Below, in pieces: positions 1-8,939 of a stretch of DNA of 64,000 nt; the first letter of the stretch is position 1; every line of letters starts with the position of its first letter. The notes under the pieces were generated by a model, which was given only the letters and a program-made list of their open reading frames with translations, made no database searches and was not told the origin of the DNA. The position numbers and the translations under genes were made by a program. The DNA comes from Gonocerus acuteangulatus. Taxonomy: Eukaryota; Arthropoda; Insecta; Hemiptera; Coreidae. Location: contig OX328132.1 of NCBI GenBank assembly GCA_946811695.1, positions 96,057,456 through 96,121,455 on the forward strand, given 5' to 3'.

Positions 1-965
1 CACATGCATTTTTCAAGTATAATAATTGTTGAAAAATACTTCTCATCATTTCTTGTACCAGAACTCTTGGGAAAATCATAAGTCATGTCTTTAAGTATGT
101 CAGAACTCTTTTGGAATAATTAGAACTCCTTCTTATAGACCGTGGTTGCAATTTCAAATTTATCACATGCAGTTTTCAAGTATAATAATTGTTGAAAAAT
201 ACTTCTCATCATTTCTTGTACCAGAACTCTTGGGAAAATCATAAGTCATGTCTTTAAGTATGTCAGAAGTCTTTTGGAATAATTAGAACTCCTTCTTATA
301 GACCGTGGTTTTAATTTCAAATTTATCACATGGAGTTTTCAAGTATAATAATTGTTGAAAAATACTTCTCATCATTTCTCGTGCCAGAACTCTTGGGAAA
401 ATCATAACTCATGTCTTTAACTATATCAGAACTCTTTTGGAATAATCAGAACTCCTTCTTATAGACCGTAGTTGCAATTTCAAATTTATCACATGGAGTT
501 TTCAAGTATAATAATTGTTGAAAAATACTTCTCATCATTTCTTGTACCAGAACTCTTGGGAAAATCATAAGTCATGTCTTTATTGATATCAGAACTCTTT
601 TGGAATAATGAGAACTCCTTCTTATAGACCGTGGTTGCAATTTCAAATTTATCACATGGAGTTTTCAAGTATAATAATTGTTGAAAAATACTTCTTATCA
701 TTTCATGTACCAGAACTCTTGGGAAAATCAAAAGTCATGTCTTTAACTGTATCAGAACTCTTTTGGAATAATGAGAACTGTCAAATTTCGAGCGGCGTTG
801 AATTTTTTATTTTTACATATATGAACGTATTTTACAAGTATAATAATTTTTTTTAAATACTTCCGATTAATCCTTGTATCAGAACTGGTCGGAAAGTCAT
901 TGTACATGACTTGAACTATATTAGAACTCGTTTAGAATAATTAAAACAACTAGTTATTGATTGGC
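1..965. repeat. 163-bp satellite array, five good copies plus decayed edge
   Basis: Copies begin at 1, 164, 327, 490 and 653, a constant 163-bp period, each opening with CACATG[C/G]A and carrying the words CAGAACTCTTGGG and TTATAGACCGT. After about 780 one further copy (about 815-965) is recognisable but strongly diverged. The array starts at the window edge, so it continues to the left. Open frames across it are repeat artefacts. Confidence 0.95.
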
Positions 966-1304
966 TTTAGATCTCAAACCGTGTGTATATCGGGATAATT
1001 TTAGTAAATCTTTTTCTTTTTTAATCGTTTTTTTTTGCTTCTAAAATGTAGAACTATCCTCAGAACTCTTACAAATCTATGATTTTTTTAATTCTGACAA
1101 TTGCTGATACGGAAAATGTCGAAAAACAAAATGATTTGCTGTGTGAACTTGGCAAATCATTTGTTATGCCATTTTTTTTTGCTTTAAAGGCCGGAACTAT
1201 TAGTTTAACTTATCAAGAACTCTAGAACTATTCAAAATAAAGCCAGAACTCTCAAAAAATCTTGAGTTTCCACGAAATGAGACGCCAGCTTCACACACAC
1301 CTTC
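966..1304. other. AT-rich flank with scattered AGAACTCT words
   Basis: No gene is seen. The words AGAACT, CAGAACTCT and AAGAACTCT recur irregularly to about 1,255, which suggests very old satellite units whose periodicity has been lost. Confidence 0.5.
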
Positions 1305-1392
1305 AAATGCCTTAACCCTGACGTGCTGGTGTGAAACGGACTCCGGATTCGGATACAGCGTTTCGAAATACATAATAATATATGTAACTGGC
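1305..1392 (+). repeat. Solo arm fragment of the 8,291-8,855 foldback family
   Basis: The stretch with GGACTCCGGATTCGG, AGCGTTTCGAAATACAT and AATATATGTA matches the right arm of the foldback at about 8,725-8,820 with scattered substitutions. Confidence 0.7.
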
Positions 1393-1437
1393 CAAGTTGG
1401 AATTGCACAAATAAGTGAGAGGTTATTATGAGGTTCT

Positions 1438-1856
1438 TGACAAGGTATTAAGAGCCTAAAACTTAGCCCAATACTATGATAACATAACTTTCATAGGAAA
1501 ACTGTTTTTGGGAGGGACCTGGAACTTGGCCTTTTTTTTCAACGTTAGTTTTTTGGGGGGATATCAATACTTTTTTTAAGTGAATTTTAAGTTTGCGCCA
1601 TCGAAATGGCCTAAGGAGGATGAGCACGACCGTGAACTATATTTTATTATTCAATCTACTTTTTATCGTATCGGTATTTTATTTTTTATAACTTTACTAG
1701 CTGTTACCTGGCGTGCCATGCTACACCTACTTGCTCCATCTAGAAAAGCAAAAATAAATTAGAAACCAAATAAGTAATATAAAATCTAATAATGCAAATC
1801 TGTAACTGTTTGGGTTCGCAGTTTTGAGCCCCAGACCTTTGAACTGTGAATCCTAG
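1438..1856. repeat. Dispersed repeat, unclassified
   Basis: The segment GGAACTTGGCC followed by a T/G-rich run ending TTTTTTGGGGG recurs in the same orientation at about 19,528-19,575. The segment ACTAGCTGTTACC...GTGCCATGCTACACCTAC recurs at about 40,950-40,990. A 60-codon open frame at 1,580-1,762 lies inside this repeat and has no recognisable domain. Confidence 0.6.
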
Positions 1857-2313
1857 ACCATTTTGACCTAGCCTATAACACTCCCCGGGTCAAGACTTCT
1901 CTGTGTACCATGTTTGGTCAAAATCGGTCAAACAGTGTAGATTTGTACGAGGAAGAAACATACAGACAGACAGCTGATTTTTCCTAGCCTATGACACTCT
2001 CCGGATCAAGACCTACCTGCTTGCTAAATTTCGCCAACATTAGCCAAACGGTGTGGATTTGTATAAGGAACAGACAGATAGCTGATTGACGATTTTGACG
2101 TAGCCCCACTCCCCGCATCATGACCTAAATGTTTTTCAAGTTTAGTCAAAATCGGCCAAACGGTCTGAATTTGTGTAAGGAACAAACATACAGACAGACA
2201 GCTCATTGACGATTTCGACCTAGCCTATGACACTCCCCGTATCAAGACCTACCTGTGTCCCAAGTTTGGTCAAAATCGGCCAAACGGCGTGGATTTATAT
2301 AAGGAACATACAT
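1857..2313 (+). repeat. Four tandem ~120-bp units, LINE-tail-like
   Basis: Four units start near 1,857, 1,985, 2,095 and 2,215. Each runs GACCTAGCCTATGACACTCC, CAAGACCTACCTG, TTTGGTCAAAATCGGCCAAA, TGGATTTGTATAAGGAACA, CATACAGACAGACAGCT. Related single units occur near 19,060, 41,230, 55,450 and 61,985 (some inverted). The 'AAATCGG ... CAGACAGACAG' style resembles 3' tails of RTE-type non-LTR retrotransposons; that assignment is inference. Confidence 0.75.
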
Positions 2314-2790
2314 AACTGGTATAAGATTTTGATCAAGCTTATATGTGTCTAGATGTTTCTTAAAACATCAAATATAGGTTCTCAATATCCAGACGATTCA
2401 TTTGATACCCCAGAAAACCGCCCCCCACCTTACGCGGAGTCAAACAAATCTCTTCAGGATTTGTCGATTTTTGCCTTTAATAATACCCTAATGTCTATCA
2501 TCCTGCGAAATTTCAAGTCTCTAGCTTCTTGAGACGTGCCTAATAATATTGAAGTGAGTGCGTGAGTCCTATAAATTCCGATTTTCGATCGCTTATATCG
2601 CAGAAACTATTGAATGTAGAATTATGAAACTTTCCACTTTCACTTATATCTATTAGACTAATAATGTCTGTGTACAATTTCATAAGTTTATCTTTACCTG
2701 GTTGAAAGTTATGTGATTGTAAAAATTGTCTTGTAATATACACGCGGTGTGCTTAGGCCGGCGTACTACCGTGCGCCTAAATGGTGTCTT
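2314..2790 (+). repeat. Dispersed repeat with inverted copy at 18,505-19,090
   Basis: Shared landmarks include TTAAAACATCAAATATAGGTT, CATTTGATACCCC, GATCGCTTATATC, TTTACCTGGTTGAAAGTTATG and GTACTACCGTGCGCCTA. At 18,505-19,090 the same landmarks appear in reverse order on the other strand. There is no coding signal. Confidence 0.8.
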
Positions 2791-3132
2791 TGGAAACACC
2801 AATTTTTTATTTTGTGTGCCTGTGTAATATGAAAAGGAAAGAAAGATAAGTAGTTTTTAGGCGTAGTCATAACAAAAGTGAGCTATTATATTTTTTGTGT
2901 ATATGTAAGGAGGTATACCGAATGATTAAGTAACCTCCTTCCCAGCTGAATAAATAAGGTTACATTAATATCCTGTATTGAGTTCGCCTGGGATTATAGG
3001 AGTCTGTTTAGCATTTTGACTGCATTGGAAGCATTTCATGGCTAATAATATTGAATTTTAACCAGTAGCACCATCAACTGTTTCATCTAATTTTTCAAAC
3101 GAGTTCCTCTTCAATTACTCCCTCCCTCCATA
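2791..3132. other. Intergenic, no gene recognised
   Basis: A short echo of the foldback family (GTGTCTTTGGAAACACC) lies near 2,787-2,830. The rest is AT-rich unique-looking sequence up to the LINE fragment. Confidence 0.5.
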
Positions 3133-3551
3133 GGCTATGAGGTCCACGCAGAGACAACTTTCAATGCCCGCGATAGGATTTGGAGGCCTGACATAGTCGT
3201 AACGAAGGGAAACGGAGTGCATATCGTCGACGTCCAGATAGATTATTCCACTCCTGGGCTTGATGATCTCCATCGGAGGAAATCAGCGAAGTATGCTGGG
3301 GTGCTGGAGGTCAGGGAGACTATTGGGAGAATGATGGGTGTTTCCCAGGATCGGGTGAGAGGTACGTCCTTTACCATCAGCTGGAGGGGTGGGGTGTATG
3401 GAGTCCTAAGTCGGCTAGAGATCTGAAAGCCCTTGGCATACCACTGTATACCTTTCAAGTTATTGCTAAGAGTGTACTGAAGGGCTCCTGCATTCTCTTC
3501 AGCAGGTGGAGGACTCATCTCATCCAGGGAAACCCTCAAGCATTTTATTGA
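3133..3551 (+). pseudogene. R2/NeSL-like LINE endonuclease (C-terminal) remnant
   Basis: Conceptual translation reads GYEVHAETTFNARDR, then WRPDIVVTKG, HIVDVQIDYS and RRKSAKYAG. The PD, D and K spacing is that of the PD-(D/E)xK restriction-like endonuclease at the C-terminus of R2, NeSL and related site-specific LINEs. The first frame stops at 3,426. The family-like continuation (PKSARDLKALGIP, then VLKGSCILFSRWRTH) is in another frame and ends at 3,551, so one frameshift lies near 3,400. There is no upstream reverse transcriptase, so this is a 5'-truncated dead fragment. The base composition is clearly GC-richer than the flanks. Clade assignment is by motif only. Confidence 0.62.
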
Positions 3552-3605
3552 GGGTCGAATCTGTTTAGTGGTGGCATTATTATTACCATTTAGTTCGTAA
3601 ATCTG

Positions 3606-3696
3606 GATGTCGGCGCTTCGATAAATCTGGGCCATTAGCGCCGACATCCAGGGTGGAGCAAGGAATTTTCCCAACGAGCCGTGGGATGAGAAAAGG
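3606..3696 (-). repeat. SINE1 body fragment, head missing
   Basis: The stretch GCGCCGACATCCAGGGTG and the following AGGAATTTTCCCAACGAGCC matches the SINE1 body on the minus strand. It lacks the tRNA-like head. A complete SINE1 copy is inserted directly at its end. Confidence 0.8.
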
Positions 3697-3711
3697 CTGT
3701 AACACAATATT

Positions 3712-3895
3712 CTTTTCTTTTTTTTTTTTAACGGCGCATCGACAACTCTTGGCCATTAACGCCGACATCCAGGGTGCAGTCAGGAATTTTCTCAACGAGC
3801 TCTGAGATGAGAAAATTCCTGTCGCCGGTGGGGATCGAACCCACCATCTCCCGCTTATGAATCTAAGGCGCTAGCCACTAGACCACGGGAGACCC
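3712..3895 (-). mobile_element. SINE1, complete tRNA-derived SINE with 15-bp target duplication
   Basis: On the minus strand the head reads GGTCTCCCGTGGTCTAGTGG (A-box region) then GGTTCGATCCC (B box), giving a Pol III promoter. The body carries CCTGGATGTCGGCG and a 3' A-rich tail (T-run at about 3,713-3,731). CTGTAACACAATATT is repeated exactly at 3,697-3,711 and 3,896-3,910, a target-site duplication that marks both ends. SINEs are moved by a partner LINE. The tRNA parent is not certain: the anticodon-loop position shows CAT but the stem is decayed. It is not a functional tRNA gene. Confidence 0.93.
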
Positions 3896-4004
3896 CTGTA
3901 ACACAATATTATTGTAAATAATGTAATGTTGTATTTCTCCCAAGTAAAGCAAACAAAATTTTACGTTTCAGAACCCCTGGAGATCGAAAATAACGGTGGT
4001 TCGA

Positions 4005-4008
<4 letters not shown>

Positions 4009-4067
<59 letters not shown>

Positions 4068-4082
4068 TATATATATATATAT
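4009..4082. repeat. (TA)n microsatellite
   Basis: About 74 bp of TA repeats with one GATA interruption near 4,065. Confidence 0.97.
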
Positions 4083-4175
4083 TTGTCTATTCGCGCTCTA
4101 GCTTAGTGAATAATGGTCCGATTTCGATTACATTTGGTACAAAAATCTTTTGTCCAATTTGAAAGGTCAATAATA
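4083..4175 (-). repeat. LINE-tail-like motif, inverted copy of 55,445-55,545
   Basis: GGTCCGATTT, ATTTGGTACAAAAATC and CCAATTTGAAAGGTCAA match the reverse complement of the segment at about 55,445-55,545. The (TA)n tract abuts it, as in other copies. Confidence 0.65.
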
Positions 4176-4179
4176 TTTT

Positions 4180-4720
4180 GAAAAAATTATGATTAGGCGA
4201 TGTCAATCGGAGAAATAAGTGCTTAAATTTTTGAAGTAATTGATTTCGTTTATTCATTCGTCTGTTTTTATTTCTTGTTATTTTTTAATTGCGTGTAGTA
4301 GGAGAATGTATTTGACAATGTAACAGGATAAGTAAAATCAGAAAAAAAATGTATTGTTAGAGATATAGCTTTACAAGAGAGAGATTCAAAGACACCTTTG
4401 AATATTTTGAACTGCCTTTATGTTGGTAGCGGTTTTTATTTATTTTTTTTTAAATTGCATTTATTTTTAGAATTAGTACTATAGTAGAAGAACACAAGAA
4501 AATGCGAAAATATTTGATATTTTTTAATGCATTGAACCGTGTGAATGCATGGATTCTGGGGCTGGCGGACCCTGCCAGGTAAAGCCATAAACTCATTTCA
4601 AGAAAGGTTGAACCAAAAAAATAACTGTTTCTATTTTAATCTTTCCAAATGAGACTAGGGATAAGAACGGAACCGCGCTAAGATGACGCAGTTCCTACGA
4701 GTCGGACTTTTTGAGCTCAA
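4180..4720 (+). repeat. Dispersed repeat shared with 54,345-54,765
   Basis: Direct similarity begins at TAGGCGATGTCAATCGGAGA and ends in a ~44-nt conserved module (4,669-4,712) running GGAACCGCGCTAAGATGACG to CGGACTTTTT. The 54 kb copy sits inside a foldback, so this is probably a non-autonomous transposon family. Confidence 0.75.
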
Positions 4721-5205
4721 GGTCAAAATTTTACTGGCGTATAAAATGCGTGTAAAGTTTTGGGATGTCAGTTTTTTTGCAAGATGAAATTCTCTCCAGT
4801 ACTGTTTTACTCGTCTAGCATACTCAGTCTTTTATGTTTCGCATTTTCAGCCAAATTTTTTGTCCATTAGAATCGTCAGTTACCAGGACTCAGTTAATAT
4901 TTTTATCTATACGTAAACAAAAACTTAAAATAAATGTATATTTGGTGCCGGGTTATGAGGTTGGCTTGAGAAGAGTGTAATTATTTAATGAAGTGTTTTG
5001 TCAAAAGAAAAAACCTTACTCCATTTCCATTTGCCAGAAATTTATTATTAATTCTGAATATTCCAATGAAGGAAGCCAAAAGTACACAAGATCTTTCTTT
5101 TTTTAATTTAGTTTTAAAAAGAATACTGAGCTACTACAGGCTCTTTTCGATCCACGAGGGCTTGTAGAGCCCGCATTCAGAATTTTCAAAAGCCGGCGAT
5201 ATAAA
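4721..5205. other. Intergenic, no gene recognised
   Basis: AT-rich sequence. No domain, tRNA or repeat was recognised. Confidence 0.5.
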
Positions 5206-5209
5206 TCAT

Positions 5210-5429
5210 TGGCGGGTATGAAGCAAGAGAAACAAGCCGGGGGTGGAGAAAGGTAGAAGGGGCGAAAGGGAGGTGAAGGGAGGTAAAAGAGGAGGGGGAG
5301 AGAGGTAGAAGAGAGAAGTTGGGGGGAAGGGGGGGGTCGGACATGCGCAGTTAGCCCTTTGGAGGGTATAAAGGTTGGGGGTGCAGGGGGAGTGGATTCA
5401 CTGTTCTCCGAAGCTCTGTTCAGGTAAGT
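5210..5429 (+). promoter_or_regulatory. Candidate Pol II promoter with TATA box, initiator and splice donor
   Basis: A purine-rich, GC-rich block (GGGGGAGAGAGG-type runs, 5,225-5,335) is followed by ATGCGCAG at 5,343, TATAAAG at 5,367-5,373, a TCACTG initiator with its A at 5,400 (33 bp from the first T of TATA) and CAG|GTAAGT at 5,421-5,429. A plausible acceptor (TACCACAG) ends at 5,548 after a C-rich stretch, so a 24-nt first exon and ~125-bp intron can be drawn. The spacing fits arthropod core promoters. No coding exon could be linked to it, and a transposon origin is not excluded. Confidence 0.4.
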
Positions 5430-5599
5430 CCTCCCTGGAACCCCCCCTCCCCTCCACCCCATTGCCACCCCCTTTCACCCCTCCACCACCACCACATCTA
5501 CCCCCCCCCCCCCGCTCTTTTCGTGTGCAACTGGTGCCTTTACCACAGGTGGCCGACCGTCCATTCAACATTCCCTTCTCTTTGTCAAAAGCATAATTT

Positions 5600-7200
5600 G
5601 CTTCTTACTTTATTATTTCCTCAATTGACAATTATAAAATAAATTTTATAAAATTAAAATAATTAAAATTCATAATTTTCTTAATTCCAAAAAATACAAT
5701 ATAAATAATAATTTTGTCCTTTTATGTTTTTTAAATCCCTTAAAAATTAAACTTTAAGTACAGCACAACTCAAAATTTAATATATTGTTAGTTTTATATA
5801 ATATTTATGTTTTAGCCTTAAACATATAACATTTTCACATCAAGAACTTAAAAATCAAGTTTTAAGATTTTCGGTCTTCTTTTTTTATTATCTTATTACG
5901 AATTTCTAACTATTCCACAAAAGTACTCGGGAATGTAATTCCAACAAATATTCATTAAATTGCTAGAAAAATTACGGACACATGACAAAAATAACAAAAT
6001 ATTAAAAACTAAAAATTTCAAGTGGTTTGTGAAATTTTTATTTGTTAAATTATATTAAAAAAGACGGGTGTCGTTTTCATTATTTTAAATTTATTTTTCG
6101 TAAGTTTTTGACTTTTGTGTTAATAATTTTTTTTAAATTTTCTTTTCTAAAATTTAATTTGAGAAACAAAATAATAACATTTTAAATGTTTACTTATGCT
6201 CACTAATTTTATTATTTTTCCAAACATTTTCTGTTTATAAATATTTTATAAGACCTTTAATAATTCCATATTTCCAATCAATCAATCCATTTCCCAAACC
6301 TGCCTGAAATATTACTTTTACGAGTTTAATTAATTTTTTAATGCTTTAATTTTTATATATTTTATATTTTAGAATACTGAGCTTTTTAGTCAATTGTGAT
6401 GTATGCCTGTTGCCATATAACGAAAAATCTTGATTGATGTTTTAATTTAATATATTAGATTGTTATATGCAAACAGAATCGTTATTTCGAAAATAAAATG
6501 ATTTCGGTATTTTTTAATTGCTACTTTCTTCAAAATATTACAAGTTGACCGATCCGAGTTATAATATGACCTTACGTTTTTTCTTATTGTGTTTATGTGT
6601 TAAGTTTTAAAAGATATCGAATGAAAATATTATTTTTAAATTAAGAAAAAAATAATCGTCACTACTTTCAAATTGAAAATACGATATCTGAATATTATAT
6701 TGAAAAGGGGTGGTTGAATCGGTCCGGGGAGGAGGGGAGCTTAGTTTGAGGATACGCAAGCAACTGGTGTCCTGTAACTACAGGTGGTTTCTGGCATTTA
6801 TACATCTTGACGCTATGTTCCGCTTCATCTTTTCCAATTAACTTCCTTGTTTCAGAATTCCCTTCAGAGATGAACTATTAGCTGTGCTTTTATTTTCATG
6901 CATTTTGAGATACCTAATGCACTTGAATGATTCGTATTTCTGGAATAAATGCGAACGTTCTATCTTGGGGCTGTGCGTTTTTGATAAAAAAATTTTAATT
7001 CACGATCGGAAATTTTAAAAATAAGGGAAAATTATAAACTCGATTTATTAAATACTGGTTTAAAATTTATTTTAATAAGCACAGCTTTCAGAATCAATTT
7101 TTTTACATGCTAAGATGAAGCCAGTCAAATTCGATCATAATAGTTCAATAAAATTACATTTTCTAATGTGTTTTATTTGTGATATAACTTTTTAGCACGA
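5600..7200. other. Very AT-rich spacer, no gene recognised
   Basis: Mostly A/T runs with no long open frame. Near 6,763-6,795 the words GCAACTGGTG...ACAGGTGG echo those at 5,528-5,552, possibly a short dispersed repeat. Confidence 0.6.
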
Positions 7201-7214
7201 TTTTAAAGCTATCA

Positions 7215-7455
7215 TCATTATTATTAGCAGGAGCTTATGTAGGAAATAATTTCGGGGAGGGGGGCTGGGAGCACTGGGGGGGGGTTATGAAACACTAACT
7301 ATCTAGAACTTGGAAGTTCTATAAATAAGTAATAAGTGATCTTATTTAATTTATTATTAAGGTTAAATGACACATTTTTACCGATTAAATCAAAATGGCG
7401 GGGGAGGGGTTGCAGCCCCCTCAGCCCCCCTCCTTATATACGCCCATGATTTTAA
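7215..7455 (-). repeat. G-rich dispersed repeat, inverted copy at 57,475-57,740
   Basis: AAATAATTTCGG, GGGGCTGGGAG, AGAACTTGGAAGTTC, ACCGATTAAATC and TATACGCCCATG all have counterparts in reverse order at 57,475-57,740. Confidence 0.72.
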
Positions 7456-7581
7456 GGTCTATAAGTAGGTAAAGACTTCGTCCTCTCCTCACAGCACTAT
7501 GAATGCTTGAAATTCATGCTGAAATCTTGTTACAAATACAAACTTATTTTGTACTAAAAATTGTAGTTTTTTTCAACTAAT

Positions 7582-7860
7582 TTGATCGAACACCATCTCC
7601 ATCTTGATAATCTACGCGGCCCGTTGACCGTAAGGATCGGTATCTCTTTTGAGTTTTTTAGGTACTTCAAGACAAAGTGGAAGAAATGCCGTCGTCATAT
7701 GAAGAGGATTATTCGACTTAGCAAAAAATTAAAAAATCATCTATCAACAGTAGATTGCTTTATATTGGATTGTAAAGGAGTATGCTGCCGTAAATATTAT
7801 TGTCAGTGTGATGGGAAAACTATCGCATGTACGGTTACTCACTTGTCTCAATTATACTGA
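7582..7860 (+). CDS. Unrecognised open frame, possibly a chance ORF or exon
   Basis: This is an open frame of 92 codons with no ATG at its start (it opens with TTG; the first in-frame ATG is the CATATG at about 7,698). The N-terminal half is strongly basic (KWKKCRRHMKR, LSKKLKNH). The C-terminal part is cysteine-rich (CKGVCCRKYYCQC). I do not recognise a family. There is no clear splice acceptor, and the region is flanked by repeats. It may be an exon of a small Cys-rich protein or simply open by chance. Confidence 0.18.
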   Translation: MIEHHLHLDNLRGPLTVRIGISFEFFRYFKTKWKKCRRHMKRIIRLSKKLKNHLSTVDCFILDCKGVCCRKYYCQCDGKTIACTVTHLSQLY

Positions 7861-8290
7861 AAATGTTCGAGGATCGAAAAATAATTGCACTGATTTGATT
7901 ATCTGATGAGGAAGTGCAAGAATGTGCATCTCTAAGGCATAATTTTGCACTCTGGTCAGATTGTGAAGAATACATATGAATTCTGCACGAAACACAATGA
8001 TGGCAGTCGAAATTAGTACACTTGCCCTAACTTGTCTGGAAGGAGCCGACAAATTGACAAACCATCGCAGAATATAGATTATTTGACGAGGCAGTAAGAA
8101 AATGAGCAACTCTTAGCGAAAATTGTGGATATCGACATGTTTCAACCTTTGAGGAGTCTTTTCAGGGGAATATGGTCATATATTAATAGGATTACAGCCT
8201 CACCTATAGGAGAAGAGCATTCCACCAGTAAGGCCAAGTCGAAATTGGCCATAGACTGAATAAATCCAATATGACAGCGGATCAATAATA
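7861..8290. other. Intergenic, no gene recognised
   Basis: No domain, RNA gene or repeat recognised before the foldback element. Confidence 0.5.
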
Positions 8291-8855
8291 CAGGCACACA
8301 CACACAAAATGGTATTTTCGAAAGACACCACACATATATTCTTATGTATTTCGACACGCTGAATCCGAATCCGGAGTCCCCCCCCCCCATCACGTCAGGT
8401 TTAAGAGTATTTGAAGTTCAAATTTCGTATGAAGTCTTTGGAGAAGGAATAACTAGAGCTACCATGGTTTTGAGGGTCGCTGAATTCGAATGCGAGGTCT
8501 GTTTAACCATATCGGCGCAAAATCAAGATCAAGGGCAAATATGTTTATTTTTCAAACAATGAATCTACAGGCCAAATTCTTTTTTTGCAAAAAAACATAT
8601 TTGGCCTCGAAATGAACTTGATTTTCCGCTGATGGATTAAAACAGACCTCGGATTCAAATTCAGCGACTCTCAAAACCATAGAAGCTCTAGTTATTTCTT
8701 CTGTAACGACTTCATACGAGATTTGAACTTCAAATGCTCTTAAACCTTACGTGGTGGGGTTAAACGGACTCCTGATTCGGATTCAGCGTGTCGAAATACA
8801 TAAGAATATATGTATTGTGTCTTTGGAAAATACCACTTTTTTTTGTGCATGCCTG
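8291..8855. mobile_element. Foldback element with ~250-bp inverted arms
   Basis: CAGGCACACAC at 8,291 mirrors the GTGCATGCCTG end at 8,855. Internal mirror pairs include GAATCCGAATCC with GGATTCGGATTC forms, ACTAGAGCT with AGCTCTAGT, CATGGTTTTGAG with CTCAAAACCAT, and CAAATATGTT with AACATATTTG around an unpaired centre near 8,547-8,592. There is no coding capacity, so it is a foldback MITE. A solo arm lies at 1,305-1,392. Confidence 0.88.
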
Positions 8856-8939
8856 TGAAATCAACATTTCATATGTTTTAAATAATCTCCAGAAGAAATA
8901 CGGACGTAAATGATTCAAACAGGCTTTATATTCATTCAT

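Noticed and set aside
489..856. ORFs in the 163-bp satellite
   Set aside because: The unit is 163 bp, not a multiple of 3, and both strands show equivalent frames. It is a satellite, not a gene.
3243..3707. 154-codon ORF on the minus strand
   Set aside because: It is antisense to the LINE endonuclease remnant and SINE fragment, whose plus or family sense is recognisable.
3840..3893. tRNA gene (A and B boxes, minus strand)
   Set aside because: The anticodon and acceptor stems do not pair, and the sequence continues into a SINE body bounded by target duplications; same for the heads at 23,401, 31,860, 29,557 and 47,412.
5103..5468. 121-codon proline-rich ORF on the minus strand
   Set aside because: It is the complement of the purine-rich promoter-like block; composition explains the open frame.
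5400..5480. Spliced-leader RNA gene (short exon before GTAAGT)
   Set aside because: No Sm-binding site and no compact fold within 100 nt; the following sequence is a C-rich tract.
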